Source of the DNA: an uncultured Clostridium sp.
GTDB taxonomy: Bacteria > Cyanobacteriota > Vampirovibrionia > Gastranaerophilales > Gastranaerophilaceae
Length of the DNA stretch: 20,876 nucleotides
NCBI GenBank assembly: GCA_958449715.1
Contig: CAUDIU010000027.1
Location: 1 to 20,876 of the forward strand
Direction: 5' to 3'
Positions within the stretch are counted from its first letter, which is position 1, and the number at the start of each line of letters is the position of its first letter. Below are positions 14,212 through 20,876 of this stretch, piece by piece. The translations under genes and the position numbers were made by a program. A model generated the notes under the pieces. The model ran no database searches. It had not been told where the DNA came from and worked only from the letters and a program-made list of their open reading frames with translations.

Positions 14212-15528
14212 TTCTTTTTTTAGGTCTTCTTTAACTTGGAATGCATTATTATCTTTATCAAATTTTCTAAATGCAATCATTAGAGCTGGTGCAAGTATTC
14301 CTAATGCTCCGATACATGCTCCCATGTTTTTTAGGATTGATCTTCTTTTTAATTTTTTGACGTTATCTAAAAATGCATCTAATGTTTTTTCTTTGACGTT
14401 CGCTTGTTTAAATTCTTCAAATTTGTTTTTTAATTTATCTAATTTTTCTGCAACGCCTTTAAATTCATCAAAATCGATGTATTTTCTATAATCAATATCA
14501 TCTTTTTGAGTTGCATTTTTCAAAGTTGGCAATATGTCAGATTTTTTTGCCATTTGTACAACAAAATCGTCAGGATTATTGTGCATGAAATCAAGTAATT
14601 CTTCATGATTTTTTAGGGATAATACTTTTTTACTGCTTTCGACAAGTTTGCCGTTTTCAAATGCTTCTTTTAATTCTTTACTTTCTATTACTCTTGCATC
14701 TAAGTCTATTGAGGCTGGTTTTTCTTTGTTCTTCTCTGCAGCATTTTCTAAGAATTTTTGGATTGGTTTGCTTGCAAAATACATAAACAGCCATACAGAT
14801 CCTTCTTTAATAGTATAGCCAAGTAATTCTTGTTTGTTTCTTGATTCTGCAAGTCTTTCTGCAGTGATAGCTCCGTCTAAAATCATAAGGTTTTTAACCG
14901 GATTATACATGAAGTCTTGAATGCTTCCTGTGAAAGTAGTTTGTTTTTTTAATTTTAAATTGTTAAAAGCTTCTGATGTTGGTTTTGTATAAGAAAAAGT
15001 ATCTGTATTTTGGTTATTTTTTTCTTTAGCCATTTCAGCTAGGATTTCTTTTTCAGCATCTTTTCTTGTTTTGTAGTGTCTGTATTTTGTTAATCCGGCA
15101 TAAGAAGCAATTGTCAAAGCTGTAGATACGATAAATTTTGTCATGGCAAGATTTTTTGTATACTTTGGATTTTTGCTTGCCTTAATCATGCTCTCTTTTA
15201 TTGAAGAATCTGCGTATTCTATAGATTTTTCAAGTAGTTTACTTCTATTTTTTGAAAGGTTTCTAACATCAAAAGTCGGATCGATTTTTAATGCTTTGTA
15301 CATGGTGTAATCCATGAGCTTTTTATAAACGGGAATTCCGAATAACCAAATGGCTTGAGTGCCGAATTCATCTAAAAATCTGTCTTTTCCCTCTAATTTA
15401 TCACCTGTAATGTATGAACCTGCTGTAAGTCCTGTACTGTTAGCTATATCTTTGATAGCCATAGGGACTAATGAATTATTATTTCCTAATGTTGAATATA
15501 TTGTTCCTGCTGTAATTGCGAGCGTCAT
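14188..15528 (-). CDS. Uncharacterised membrane protein, paralogue of the protein at 3413-4624
   Basis: This is an unrecognised 446-residue protein. Hydrophobic stretches lie at about 58-70 (AIWLFGIPVYKK), 129-146, 243-256 (GSVWLFMYFASKP) and 400-420, with long charged helices between. Residues about 27-56 (DIANSTGL then KDRFLDEF) align with QDSATGL and ENTFLEL of the protein at 3413, and NKQELLGYTI with GKQNFLETLF, supporting common descent. An internal TTFTGS (about 197-202) resembles the N-terminal pattern of neighbours. I start at 15528, where AGGAAGG (15534-15540) lies 5 bases upstream. The ATG at 15549 has poorer support. The upstream region holds two small ORFs, competing hairpins and a terminator. 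No function can be assigned. Confidence 0.78.
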   Translation of the reverse strand: MTLAITAGTIYSTLGNNNSLVPMAIKDIANSTGLTAGSYITGDKLEGKDRFLDEFGTQAIWLFGIPVYKKLMDYTMYKALKIDPTFDVRNLSKNRSKLLEKSIEYADSSIKESMIKASKNPKYTKNLAMTKFIVSTALTIASYAGLTKYRHYKTRKDAEKEILAEMAKEKNNQNTDTFSYTKPTSEAFNNLKLKKQTTFTGSIQDFMYNPVKNLMILDGAITAERLAESRNKQELLGYTIKEGSVWLFMYFASKPIQKFLENAAEKNKEKPASIDLDARVIESKELKEAFENGKLVESSKKVLSLKNHEELLDFMHNNPDDFVVQMAKKSDILPTLKNATQKDDIDYRKYIDFDEFKGVAEKLDKLKNKFEEFKQANVKEKTLDAFLDNVKKLKRRSILKNMGACIGALGILAPALMIAFRKFDKDNNAFQVKEDLKKELQAKGKI

Positions 15529-15559
15529 TTTTACCTTCCTTGTGCACATTTATGTGCTT

Positions 15560-15633
15560 CTCAATATCTAAACTATAGCCCCCAAATTAAATTCATTAAT
15601 TTGACGATTGGGGTATTCGCCTTGATTATTGAG
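15560..15633 (-). repeat. Nested inverted repeats upstream of the membrane-protein gene
   Basis: An inner 8-bp inverted repeat (CAAATTAA at 15583-15590 with TTAATTTG at 15596-15603) competes with a CCCCAA/TTGGGG pair (15580-15585 with 15608-15613). Both are enclosed by a 7-bp pair (CTCAATA at 15560-15566 with TATTGAG at 15627-15633). No T run follows, so it is not a terminator. It may be an RNA structure or an operator. A TATAGT at 15577-15572 could be a -10. Confidence 0.4.
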
Positions 15634-15656
15634 TTTCGTCGGATAAATTTTTCCAT
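15573..15656 (-). CDS. Candidate small ORF (27 aa) ahead of the membrane-protein gene
   Basis: The ORF begins MEKFIRRNSIIKANTP and ends in LIWGL. AAAGG lies 7 bases before its ATG on the minus strand (15664-15668). It sits in the presumed leader of the gene at 15528 and its 3' half lies inside the nested inverted repeats. It could be a leader peptide or a chance ORF; it contains a single Trp near the end and no run of one amino acid. Confidence 0.3.
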   Translation of the reverse strand: MEKFIRRNSIIKANTPIVKLMNLIWGL

Positions 15657-15737
15657 GTAACTACCTTTCACTTTTTTCATAAGTACACTGAATATAATTT
15701 CTTGCTTAATTTTCGTATAATTTTAACGATTATTAAC

Positions 15738-15766
15738 AAAAAAAAGACCTTTCGGGGGGAAAGGTC
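15738..15766 (-). terminator. Terminator at the end of the leader transcript
   Basis: On the minus strand GACCTTTC (15766-15759) and GAAAGGTC (15753-15746) form an 8-bp stem with a CCCCC loop, followed by eight T residues. GAAAGG at 15826-15821 in the leader could pair with its 5' arm, which would make it conditional. Confidence 0.8.
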
Positions 15767-15810
15767 AAGTAATAAAAATCTTTTTTACGACAATAATAAG
15801 CGTCTTATTT

Positions 15811-15867
15811 TTACAACAAGCCTTTCATATTACTTATTATTCGTCGGATTTGATTTCTGTTTGTCAT
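15811..15867 (-). CDS. Candidate leaderless leader peptide (18 aa)
   Basis: The ORF encodes MTNRNQIRRIISNMKGLL. Its ATG is exactly at the predicted transcription start, 7 bases after the -10, as for folK and the gene at 86, and it has no Shine-Dalgarno sequence. Paired Arg, Ile and Leu codons (CGA CGA ATA ATA, TTG TTG) fall within the arm of the large hairpin. It may sense translation, but no single amino acid is as clearly marked as Trp is in the leader at 3249. Confidence 0.35.
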   Translation of the reverse strand: MTNRNQIRRIISNMKGLL

Positions 15868-15873
15868 GTTTAT

Positions 15874-15901
15874 ATTGTAACCTGTTAATACTATTTGTAA
15901 A
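15874..15901 (-). promoter_or_regulatory. Promoter of the leader RNA
   Basis: On the minus strand TTTACA (15901-15896), a 16-bp spacer and TACAAT (15879-15874) predict transcription from about 15867. Confidence 0.55.
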
Positions 15902-15917
15902 GTTTAATCTTATAATT

Positions 15918-15940
15918 AAAAAAAGCGGTTAAAACCGCTT
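15918..15940 (-). terminator. Terminator of tRNA-Glu
   Basis: A palindrome, AAGCGGTT (15923-15930) with AACCGCTT (15933-15940), precedes a seven-T run on the minus strand, a few bases after the tRNA-Glu 3' end. On the plus strand the T run is interrupted. Confidence 0.75.
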
Positions 15941-15951
15941 ATCTTTTTAAA

Positions 15952-16027
15952 TGGTACCCCCAAGCGAATTCGAATCGCTGTCTACACCGTGAAAGGGTGT
16001 TGTCCTAGGCCTCTAGACGATGGGGGC
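15952..16027 (-). tRNA. tRNA-Glu (anticodon TTC)
   Basis: The reverse strand gives a 76-nt tRNA. The acceptor strand GCCCCCA pairs with TGGGGGT (G1-U72 wobble), the anticodon stem ACACC/GGTGT encloses CTTTCAC (anticodon TTC), and the T arm is AGCGA-TTCGAAT-TCGCT. The CCA end is encoded, unlike in the tRNA-Leu of this window. A strong promoter lies 22-50 bases upstream. Confidence 0.95.
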
Positions 16028-16048
16028 TTGTTTCTTTCGACAAGTTCT

Positions 16049-16077
16049 ATTGTACATGAAGAAAAATTAAATGTCAA
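16049..16077 (-). promoter_or_regulatory. tRNA-Glu promoter
   Basis: On the minus strand a consensus TTGACA (16077-16072), a 17-bp spacer and TACAAT (16054-16049) sit just ahead of the tRNA. It diverges from the clpC promoter. Confidence 0.75.
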
Positions 16078-16105
16078 CTACTTTGTTGAAAAAATTTTTT
16101 ATACC

Positions 16106-16134
16106 TTGAAAGTTTTTCATGTTTTATGTAAAAT
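16106..16134 (+). promoter_or_regulatory. clpC promoter
   Basis: TTGAAA (16106-16111), a 17-bp spacer and TAAAAT (16129-16134) predict a start near 16141. A second -10-like TATAAT lies at 16140-16145. No CtsR or CIRCE repeat is visible, so heat-shock control of the Firmicute type is not supported. Confidence 0.55.
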
Positions 16135-16167
16135 ATATATATAATTTGAGAGAGATAGGAGTAATAA

Positions 16168-18660
16168 ATGTTCGAACGTTTTACGGAGAAAGCTATAAAA
16201 GTTATAATGTTAGCTCAAGAAGAAGCGCGTAGGCTCGGTCATAATTTTGTCGGGACTGAACAGGTTCTTTTAGGCTTGATTGGTGAAGGCACTGGCGTAG
16301 CTGCTAAAACTTTAAAGTCTATGGGCGTTACATTAAAAGATGCTAGAGCTGAAGTCGAAAAAATTATTGGCAGAGGTTCTGGTTTTGTTGCTGTAGAAAT
16401 TCCTTTTACCCCAAGAGCTAAAAGAGTTTTAGAATTGTCTTGGGACGAGGCAAGACAATTAGGTCATAATTATATAGGAACAGAACATCTTTTATTAGGT
16501 TTGATAAGAGAAGGTGAAGGTGTAGCCGCAAGAGTTTTAGAAAACCTTGGTGTTGATTTAAATAAAATTAGAAGTAATGTCGTAAAAATGCTTGGAGAGT
16601 CAAAACCTCAAACAGTTTCATCAGGCTCTTCAGGTTCTTCATCATCATCTGGTGGTAAAACAAAAACTCCAAGTTTAGATGAATTTGGACGTGATTTAAC
16701 TTTAGCAGCTCAAGAATTAAGACTTGACCCTGTTGTAGGTAGAGAAAAAGAAATTGAACGTGTTATTCAAATTCTTGCAAGACGTACAAAAAATAACCCT
16801 GTATTAATCGGGGAACCAGGTGTTGGTAAAACAGCTGTTGCTGAAGGTCTTGCAATAAGAATTGTAAATGCAGAAGTTCCAGATATATTAGATGGTAAAA
16901 AAGTAATTCAACTTGATATGGGATTATTAGTTGCCGGTACCAAGTATCGTGGAGAATTTGAAGAACGTTTGAAAAAAATTATGGATGAAATTCGTCAAGC
17001 AGGAAATATTATTCTTGTAATTGATGAAATGCATACATTAATTGGTGCAGGTGCCGCAGAAGGTGCTATTGATGCAGCTAATATATTGAAACCTGCTTTA
17101 TCAAGAGGTGAAATTCAAGTAATTGGTGCTACTACTTTAGATGAATATAGAAAATATGTAGAAAAAGACTCAGCTCTTGAACGTCGTTTCCAATCTGTAA
17201 TTATTGATGAACCGACAGAAGATGAGTCTATTGAAATTATTAAAGGTTTAAAACCAAAATATGAAGAACACCATAAATTGATAATTTCTGATGATGCAAT
17301 CGTTGCTGCGGTTAAATTATCTAATAAATATATTACAGATAGATTTTTACCAGATAAAGCAATCGATGTAATCGATGAAGCATCTTCTAAAGTAAGATTA
17401 AAAGTTTCAAACCTTTCTCCGGAAGGAAAAGAATTAGAAAAAGAACTTAGAGTTTTAATAAAAGATAAAGAAGATGCAATAAGAAATCAAGAATTTGAAA
17501 AAGCATCTCAACTTCGCGATGAAGAAGCTGATTTGAAAGACAGAATCAGAGAAATGGCTCAAAAATATAGAGAAGAGCATGAAGCAAATAAACCAACTGT
17601 TACTGCTGAAAATGTTGCAGAAGTTATTGCTACGATGACTGGTGTTCCTGTAACTAAGTTGACAGAAGGTGAAAGTGAAAGACTTCTAAAATTAGAAGAT
17701 ACTTTGCATGCTAGAGTAATTGGTCAGCATGATGCAGTTGTTGCAATCTCAAAAGCAATAAGACGTGCTCGTGTTGGTTTGAAAAGCCCTAACAGACCTA
17801 TTGGAAGTTTTATCTTCTGCGGACCTACAGGGGTTGGTAAAACAGAACTTGCAAAAGCTTTAGCTGAAGCTGTATTTGGATCTGAAGATAATATGATAAG
17901 AGTTGATATGTCTGAATTCATGGAAAAACATTCAACTGCAAAACTTATCGGTTCACCTCCTGGATATGTTGGCTATGATGACGGTGGTCATTTAACAGAA
18001 CTTGTAAGAAAGAAACCTTACAGTGTAATTCTATTTGATGAAATAGAAAAAGCTCACCCTGATGTATTTAACATCATGTTGCAAATTTTAGATGATGGTC
18101 GTTTGACTGATGCAAAAGGTCGTCATGTAAACTTTAAAAACACAATTATCATCATGACTTCTAACGTTGGTGCAAGCATGATTACAACAACATCAAGATT
18201 AGGTTTCTCTACAAGTGATGATGAATCTAAAGATAAATATGAAAAACTAAAAGAAACAGTTTCTGAAGAAATGAAAAAAGCATTCAGACCTGAATTTTTG
18301 AACCGTATTGATGAAACAATCGTATTTGCTCATCTATCACAAGAAGAAATCAGACAAATCGTTGACTTGATGTTGAAAGACTTGTTCAAACGTCTTGCAG
18401 AACGTGAATTGTCTGTTGAAGTAACTGATGAGGTTAAAGATCATTTAGCTAAAAACGGTTATTCTGAAGCATATGGTGCAAGACCTCTAAGAAGATTAAT
18501 CCAGCGTAAAATCGAAGATATGTTGGCTGAAGAAATTCTTTCTGGTAAATATGCTCCAGGTGATACAATTGTGATAAAACTAGTAGATGATAAAATAGCT
18601 TTTGAGAAAAAGCAAAAACGAGCGAAAAAAGAACAGAATGAAACTTCTGAAGTTGTATAA
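16168..18660 (+). CDS. clpC: ATP-dependent Clp protease ATP-binding subunit ClpC
   Basis: This is an 830-residue, full-length HSP100 unfoldase that feeds proteins to ClpP for degradation in the cytoplasm. The N-domain (1-145) has two Clp repeats (GHNFVGTEQ and GHNYIGTEH), then a Ser/Gly linker (150-163). AAA1 carries GEPGVGKT (215-222) and ILVIDEMH (282-289). A UVR-type coiled coil (about 425-460) marks ClpC rather than ClpA or ClpB. AAA2 carries GPTGVGKT (552-559) and ILFDEIEKAHPD. LGF (677-679) is the ClpP-docking loop. AGGAG lies 6 bases before the ATG. It is a single-gene unit closed by a terminator; no mcsA, mcsB or ctsR accompanies it, as in cyanobacteria and unlike Bacillus. Confidence 0.97.
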   Translation: MFERFTEKAIKVIMLAQEEARRLGHNFVGTEQVLLGLIGEGTGVAAKTLKSMGVTLKDARAEVEKIIGRGSGFVAVEIPFTPRAKRVLELSWDEARQLGHNYIGTEHLLLGLIREGEGVAARVLENLGVDLNKIRSNVVKMLGESKPQTVSSGSSGSSSSSGGKTKTPSLDEFGRDLTLAAQELRLDPVVGREKEIERVIQILARRTKNNPVLIGEPGVGKTAVAEGLAIRIVNAEVPDILDGKKVIQLDMGLLVAGTKYRGEFEERLKKIMDEIRQAGNIILVIDEMHTLIGAGAAEGAIDAANILKPALSRGEIQVIGATTLDEYRKYVEKDSALERRFQSVIIDEPTEDESIEIIKGLKPKYEEHHKLIISDDAIVAAVKLSNKYITDRFLPDKAIDVIDEASSKVRLKVSNLSPEGKELEKELRVLIKDKEDAIRNQEFEKASQLRDEEADLKDRIREMAQKYREEHEANKPTVTAENVAEVIATMTGVPVTKLTEGESERLLKLEDTLHARVIGQHDAVVAISKAIRRARVGLKSPNRPIGSFIFCGPTGVGKTELAKALAEAVFGSEDNMIRVDMSEFMEKHSTAKLIGSPPGYVGYDDGGHLTELVRKKPYSVILFDEIEKAHPDVFNIMLQILDDGRLTDAKGRHVNFKNTIIIMTSNVGASMITTTSRLGFSTSDDESKDKYEKLKETVSEEMKKAFRPEFLNRIDETIVFAHLSQEEIRQIVDLMLKDLFKRLAERELSVEVTDEVKDHLAKNGYSEAYGARPLRRLIQRKIEDMLAEEILSGKYAPGDTIVIKLVDDKIAFEKKQKRAKKEQNETSEVV

Positions 18661-18662
18661 AT

Positions 18663-18695
18663 AAAAAATCCCATCAAATAGATGGGATTTTTTTC
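18663..18695 (+). terminator. clpC terminator
   Basis: A perfect stem with its core AATCCCATC/GATGGGATT (18667-18675 and 18681-18689) and flanking A/T pairs has a 5-nt loop and a T run. It starts right after the clpC stop. Confidence 0.9.
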
Positions 18696-18744
18696 TTGCT
18701 ATTTTTTCAAAAATAGTTTAAATTATATATATTGGAAGTTGGTT

Positions 18745-19983
18745 ATGGCAAAGTATAAATATAGTGCATTAAAGAATAATAATAATATTATAAATGGTGA
18801 AATAGAGGCATCAAATCCTCGAGAGGCAAGAGAGAAAATTCGAGAATTAGGTTTTTTGCCGACAAAAATATATTTGGAACAACCAAATGAACAAAATCAA
18901 AATGTAATTTCAGAAGATCTAAAATCTATAAATACAAATGTAACTCGTTTGTCTTTGCAAGAAAAAATAATGTTTACTTCAGAATTAGAAGTAATTTTGT
19001 CTTCAGGTATTCCAATAATTGAAGCTCTGCAGTCTATTTCTAACAATACGCCCAAACCTAAAATTAAAGCAGTTTGTGAAAAGATTAAAGAAGGTATTTT
19101 GTCTGGTATGACTTTTGCACAAGCTCTTGAAAGTTTTTATGGAAAAGTTTTTGGACCAGTGTATACAGGTCTTGTAAAGACAGGAGAAAATGCTGGTGAG
19201 TTAGAAGTTACTCTAAGTCGAATGCTATTATTGTTGAGAAAACAAGATAGAATTAAAGGCCGCATTATAAATGCTTCAATATACCCTGCTATTTTAATTA
19301 TTATAATGTTGGGATTGTTAATACTTTTTTCAAAAGTGGTATTCCCTGCCTTTATGGGAGTGTTTGCTTTTAATGGTGCAGAACTACCTTTATTAGCATC
19401 TATGCTTGTTGGAATTTGCAGTTTTGTTGAACATTTTTGGTGGCTTTTAATTATAGGTATTGGTGCCGCTTGTGGTGCGCTCTCATCATTATTTAAAAGC
19501 TATCAGTTTAAAAGTAAATGGGATGAGTTTATATTAAATGTTCCTGTAGTATCAGATTTTATAAAATATATAAATCTTTCTAATTTTTTAACAGTTTTAC
19601 ATATTTCTTATGATGCCGGATTGCCTATTATGTCTGGTTTAGAGCTTTCTAATGGTACTGTAGGAAATTATTCTATTAAAAGAAAAATAAATAAATCTAT
19701 ATCAATGGTGCGTTCAGGAAAGACTTTAACACAATCTTTCAATTGTTCAGATGCAATCCCGCCTGCAATTCTTACAATGATAGCAACAGGAGAAACTTCC
19801 GGAACTTTAGGTAAGATGTTTCATGATGCTGCTGAAGTGATTGATAAAAAAGTTGATATGGCATTAGAAGCAATGACTAAAATGTTTGAACCTTTACTAA
19901 TTGTAATTTTAGGTGGAGTTATTTTATTTGTAGCTATTGCTTTTTATCAAATGTATATTGGAATGCTCGGAACTTTATTTTAG
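18745..19983 (+). CDS. Type II secretion / type IV pilus inner-membrane protein (GspF/PilC family)
   Basis: This 412-residue protein is a GspF/PilC platform protein, the inner-membrane component that couples the cytoplasmic ATPase to pilus or pseudopilus assembly. It begins MAKYKYSALKNNNNIINGEI, the usual opening of the family, and carries two T2SSF repeats. Each has a helical cytoplasmic bundle with a G-x-P motif (SSGIPIIEAL, DAGLPIMSGL), a KTGENAGEL or ATGETSGTL element and membrane helices (about 178-203, 228-252 and 380-405). AAA-ATPase or pilin genes are not in view. The start at 18745, with GGAAG 7 bases upstream, replaces an in-frame ATG at 18682 that falls within the clpC terminator. 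Its stop overlaps the convergent TPR gene (TTAG). Confidence 0.92.
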   Translation: MAKYKYSALKNNNNIINGEIEASNPREAREKIRELGFLPTKIYLEQPNEQNQNVISEDLKSINTNVTRLSLQEKIMFTSELEVILSSGIPIIEALQSISNNTPKPKIKAVCEKIKEGILSGMTFAQALESFYGKVFGPVYTGLVKTGENAGELEVTLSRMLLLLRKQDRIKGRIINASIYPAILIIIMLGLLILFSKVVFPAFMGVFAFNGAELPLLASMLVGICSFVEHFWWLLIIGIGAACGALSSLFKSYQFKSKWDEFILNVPVVSDFIKYINLSNFLTVLHISYDAGLPIMSGLELSNGTVGNYSIKRKINKSISMVRSGKTLTQSFNCSDAIPPAILTMIATGETSGTLGKMFHDAAEVIDKKVDMALEAMTKMFEPLLIVILGGVILFVAIAFYQMYIGMLGTLF

Positions 19984-20876
19984 TTTTTATTGAACCATTT
20001 CATTATTTTATCAATAAAACCTTCTTCTTCCTGCATTTCTGTGTTTTGTAATTTTTCTAATTTATGTTGAATTTTAGAATAATCAGGATTTCCTTTTCCT
20101 ATTTCTAGATATTTTTCATAGCACTCTACGGCAGCAGGTTTGTTTCTCAGTTTTCCGTATGCTTCTCCAAGTTGTTTTACTGTAGTAGAATTTCTTTTAT
20201 CCAGGTGATAAAGTTTTAAAAGATATTCTGCTTGAGATTTGTAATCTCCGATGCTTTCTCTGAATTCTGCTAATTTTTGGAGAGATTTTTTGTCTGTTTC
20301 ATCAAGTTTTGATATCTTTTCATAAAATTCCATAGCATGATTTTTATCTCCTGATTCTTCCAAGAGCATTGCAAGAGTGTTCAAAAGATTAATATCATCA
20401 TCTTTTATTTGATTTGCATTTAAAAATTCATTAATAGCAATATCTTTATTTCCTCTTACTAAATTGTATTTACCCCAATTTAGATAAGAATTATAATCAT
20501 CATTTTTTTCTTCATAAATTAGTGCACGCATTTGATATGTAAGTGGTGAATTTTTTTCATATTTATCAAATTCTTCTACACATTCAAGTGCTTTATCAAA
20601 ATCTTTAGTCATATAGTAATATTGAGCTTTAAGTGAATAGAATTGTGGAATGTGATTATATTGACCTTCCATTTTTTGAAGTTTTTCAAAAGCTTCAGAT
20701 TTTTTATCCATATCTAAAAGGCATTTTACTTTTGTCAATTCATCAGTTGTAACTTCTAATGCTTTTTCTGGATTTCCGTTTTTTAGGTATAAATCAGCTA
20801 ATTGTTCATTTAAATTAACGGAGTCAAATCCAGCTTTTCTACCTCTTTCTAATACATCTATTGCACTAGGTACAGC
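19980..20876 (-). CDS. Tetratricopeptide-repeat protein (5' end outside the window)
   Basis: The reading frame is open to the last base of the window, so the gene is partial; 298 C-terminal residues are visible. An in-frame TTG at 20738 is not the start, because TPR-like sequence (NEQLADLYLKNGNPEKALEV) continues upstream of it. It contains roughly eight tandem TPR helical hairpins, for instance YYMTKDFDKALECVEEF, LAMLLEESGDKNHAMEFYEKI and LGEAYGKLRNKPAAVECYEKYLEIG, and ends in a charged tail (EEEGFIDKIMKWFNKN). TPR arrays are protein-binding scaffolds. A role with the pilus-type protein next to it is possible, but the genes are convergent, so this is only proximity. Confidence 0.85.
   Translation of the reverse strand, partial: AVPSAIDVLERGRKAGFDSVNLNEQLADLYLKNGNPEKALEVTTDELTKVKCLLDMDKKSEAFEKLQKMEGQYNHIPQFYSLKAQYYYMTKDFDKALECVEEFDKYEKNSPLTYQMRALIYEEKNDDYNSYLNWGKYNLVRGNKDIAINEFLNANQIKDDDINLLNTLAMLLEESGDKNHAMEFYEKISKLDETDKKSLQKLAEFRESIGDYKSQAEYLLKLYHLDKRNSTTVKQLGEAYGKLRNKPAAVECYEKYLEIGKGNPDYSKIQHKLEKLQNTEMQEEEGFIDKIMKWFNKN

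Larger units (their letters stand above)
15738..15867 (-). ncRNA. Putative ~130-nt leader RNA or small RNA with competing hairpins
   Basis: Between a good promoter and a strong terminator lies a transcript with no conventional gene. It can form a 13-bp helix with one bulge (15846-15833 with 15800-15788). Alternatively it can form an 8-bp helix (15835-15828 with 15774-15767) that shares bases with the first. It contains an 18-codon ORF. It may be an attenuating leader of the gene at 15528 or an independent small RNA. I recognise no known RNA family. Confidence 0.45.

Noticed and set aside
20736..20876. TTG at 20738 as the start of the TPR gene
   Set aside because: The frame stays open to the window edge and encodes further TPR-like sequence, so the true start lies outside.

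Overview
The window is AT-rich and most resembles a gut bacterium of the cyanobacterial sister group Vampirovibrionia ('Melainabacteria', order Gastranaerophilales). That placement is an inference. It rests on a cyanobacterial/Firmicute-type ClpC together with a Gram-negative Kdo transferase (WaaA), a GspF/PilC inner-membrane protein, and several uncharacterised proteins with the low-complexity, Lys/Asn-rich style I associate with that order. No insertion sequence, prophage or CRISPR array is visible.

Layout. 1-2087: terminator, then a three-gene plus-strand operon (WecG/TagA/CpsF-type glycosyltransferase, an N-terminal-half transketolase, a YhcH/NanQ-like protein). 2084-4624: two uncharacterised membrane proteins, divergently transcribed. 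The plus-strand one is preceded by a complete ribosome-mediated attenuator with a Trp-Trp leader peptide. 4635-7927: uridine-kinase-like P-loop kinase, a small Cys-rich anchored protein, a CheR-like methyltransferase and a class A beta-lactamase of the PER/VEB/CfxA type. 7962-8989: a decayed copy of tRNA-Leu, a GNAT acetyltransferase whose last codons lie in the duplicated tRNA flank, and the intact tRNA-Leu(CAA). 9151-11129: secreted carboxypeptidase-regulatory-like protein and a coiled-coil-ended surface or filament-like protein. 11276-14211: divergent waaA and folK with back-to-back promoters, then a YhiN-type flavoprotein. 14188-15901: a paralogue of the Trp-attenuated membrane protein, preceded by its own leader region (leaderless 18-codon ORF, competing hairpins, terminator, second small ORF). 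15952-18660: tRNA-Glu(UUC) and clpC, divergent. 18745-20876: PilC/GspF-like protein and a TPR protein cut by the window edge.

Three themes stand out. First, translated leader regions sit ahead of two members of an unknown membrane-protein family; the one behind the Trp leader has no tryptophan in 403 residues. Second, several promoters place the predicted transcription start exactly on, or within a few bases of, the ATG (86, 12609, 15867, near 12517), which suggests frequent leaderless mRNAs. Third, the genome is compact: convergent genes overlap at their stop codons (TTAG at 2084-2087 and 19980-19983; 24 bases at 14188-14211).
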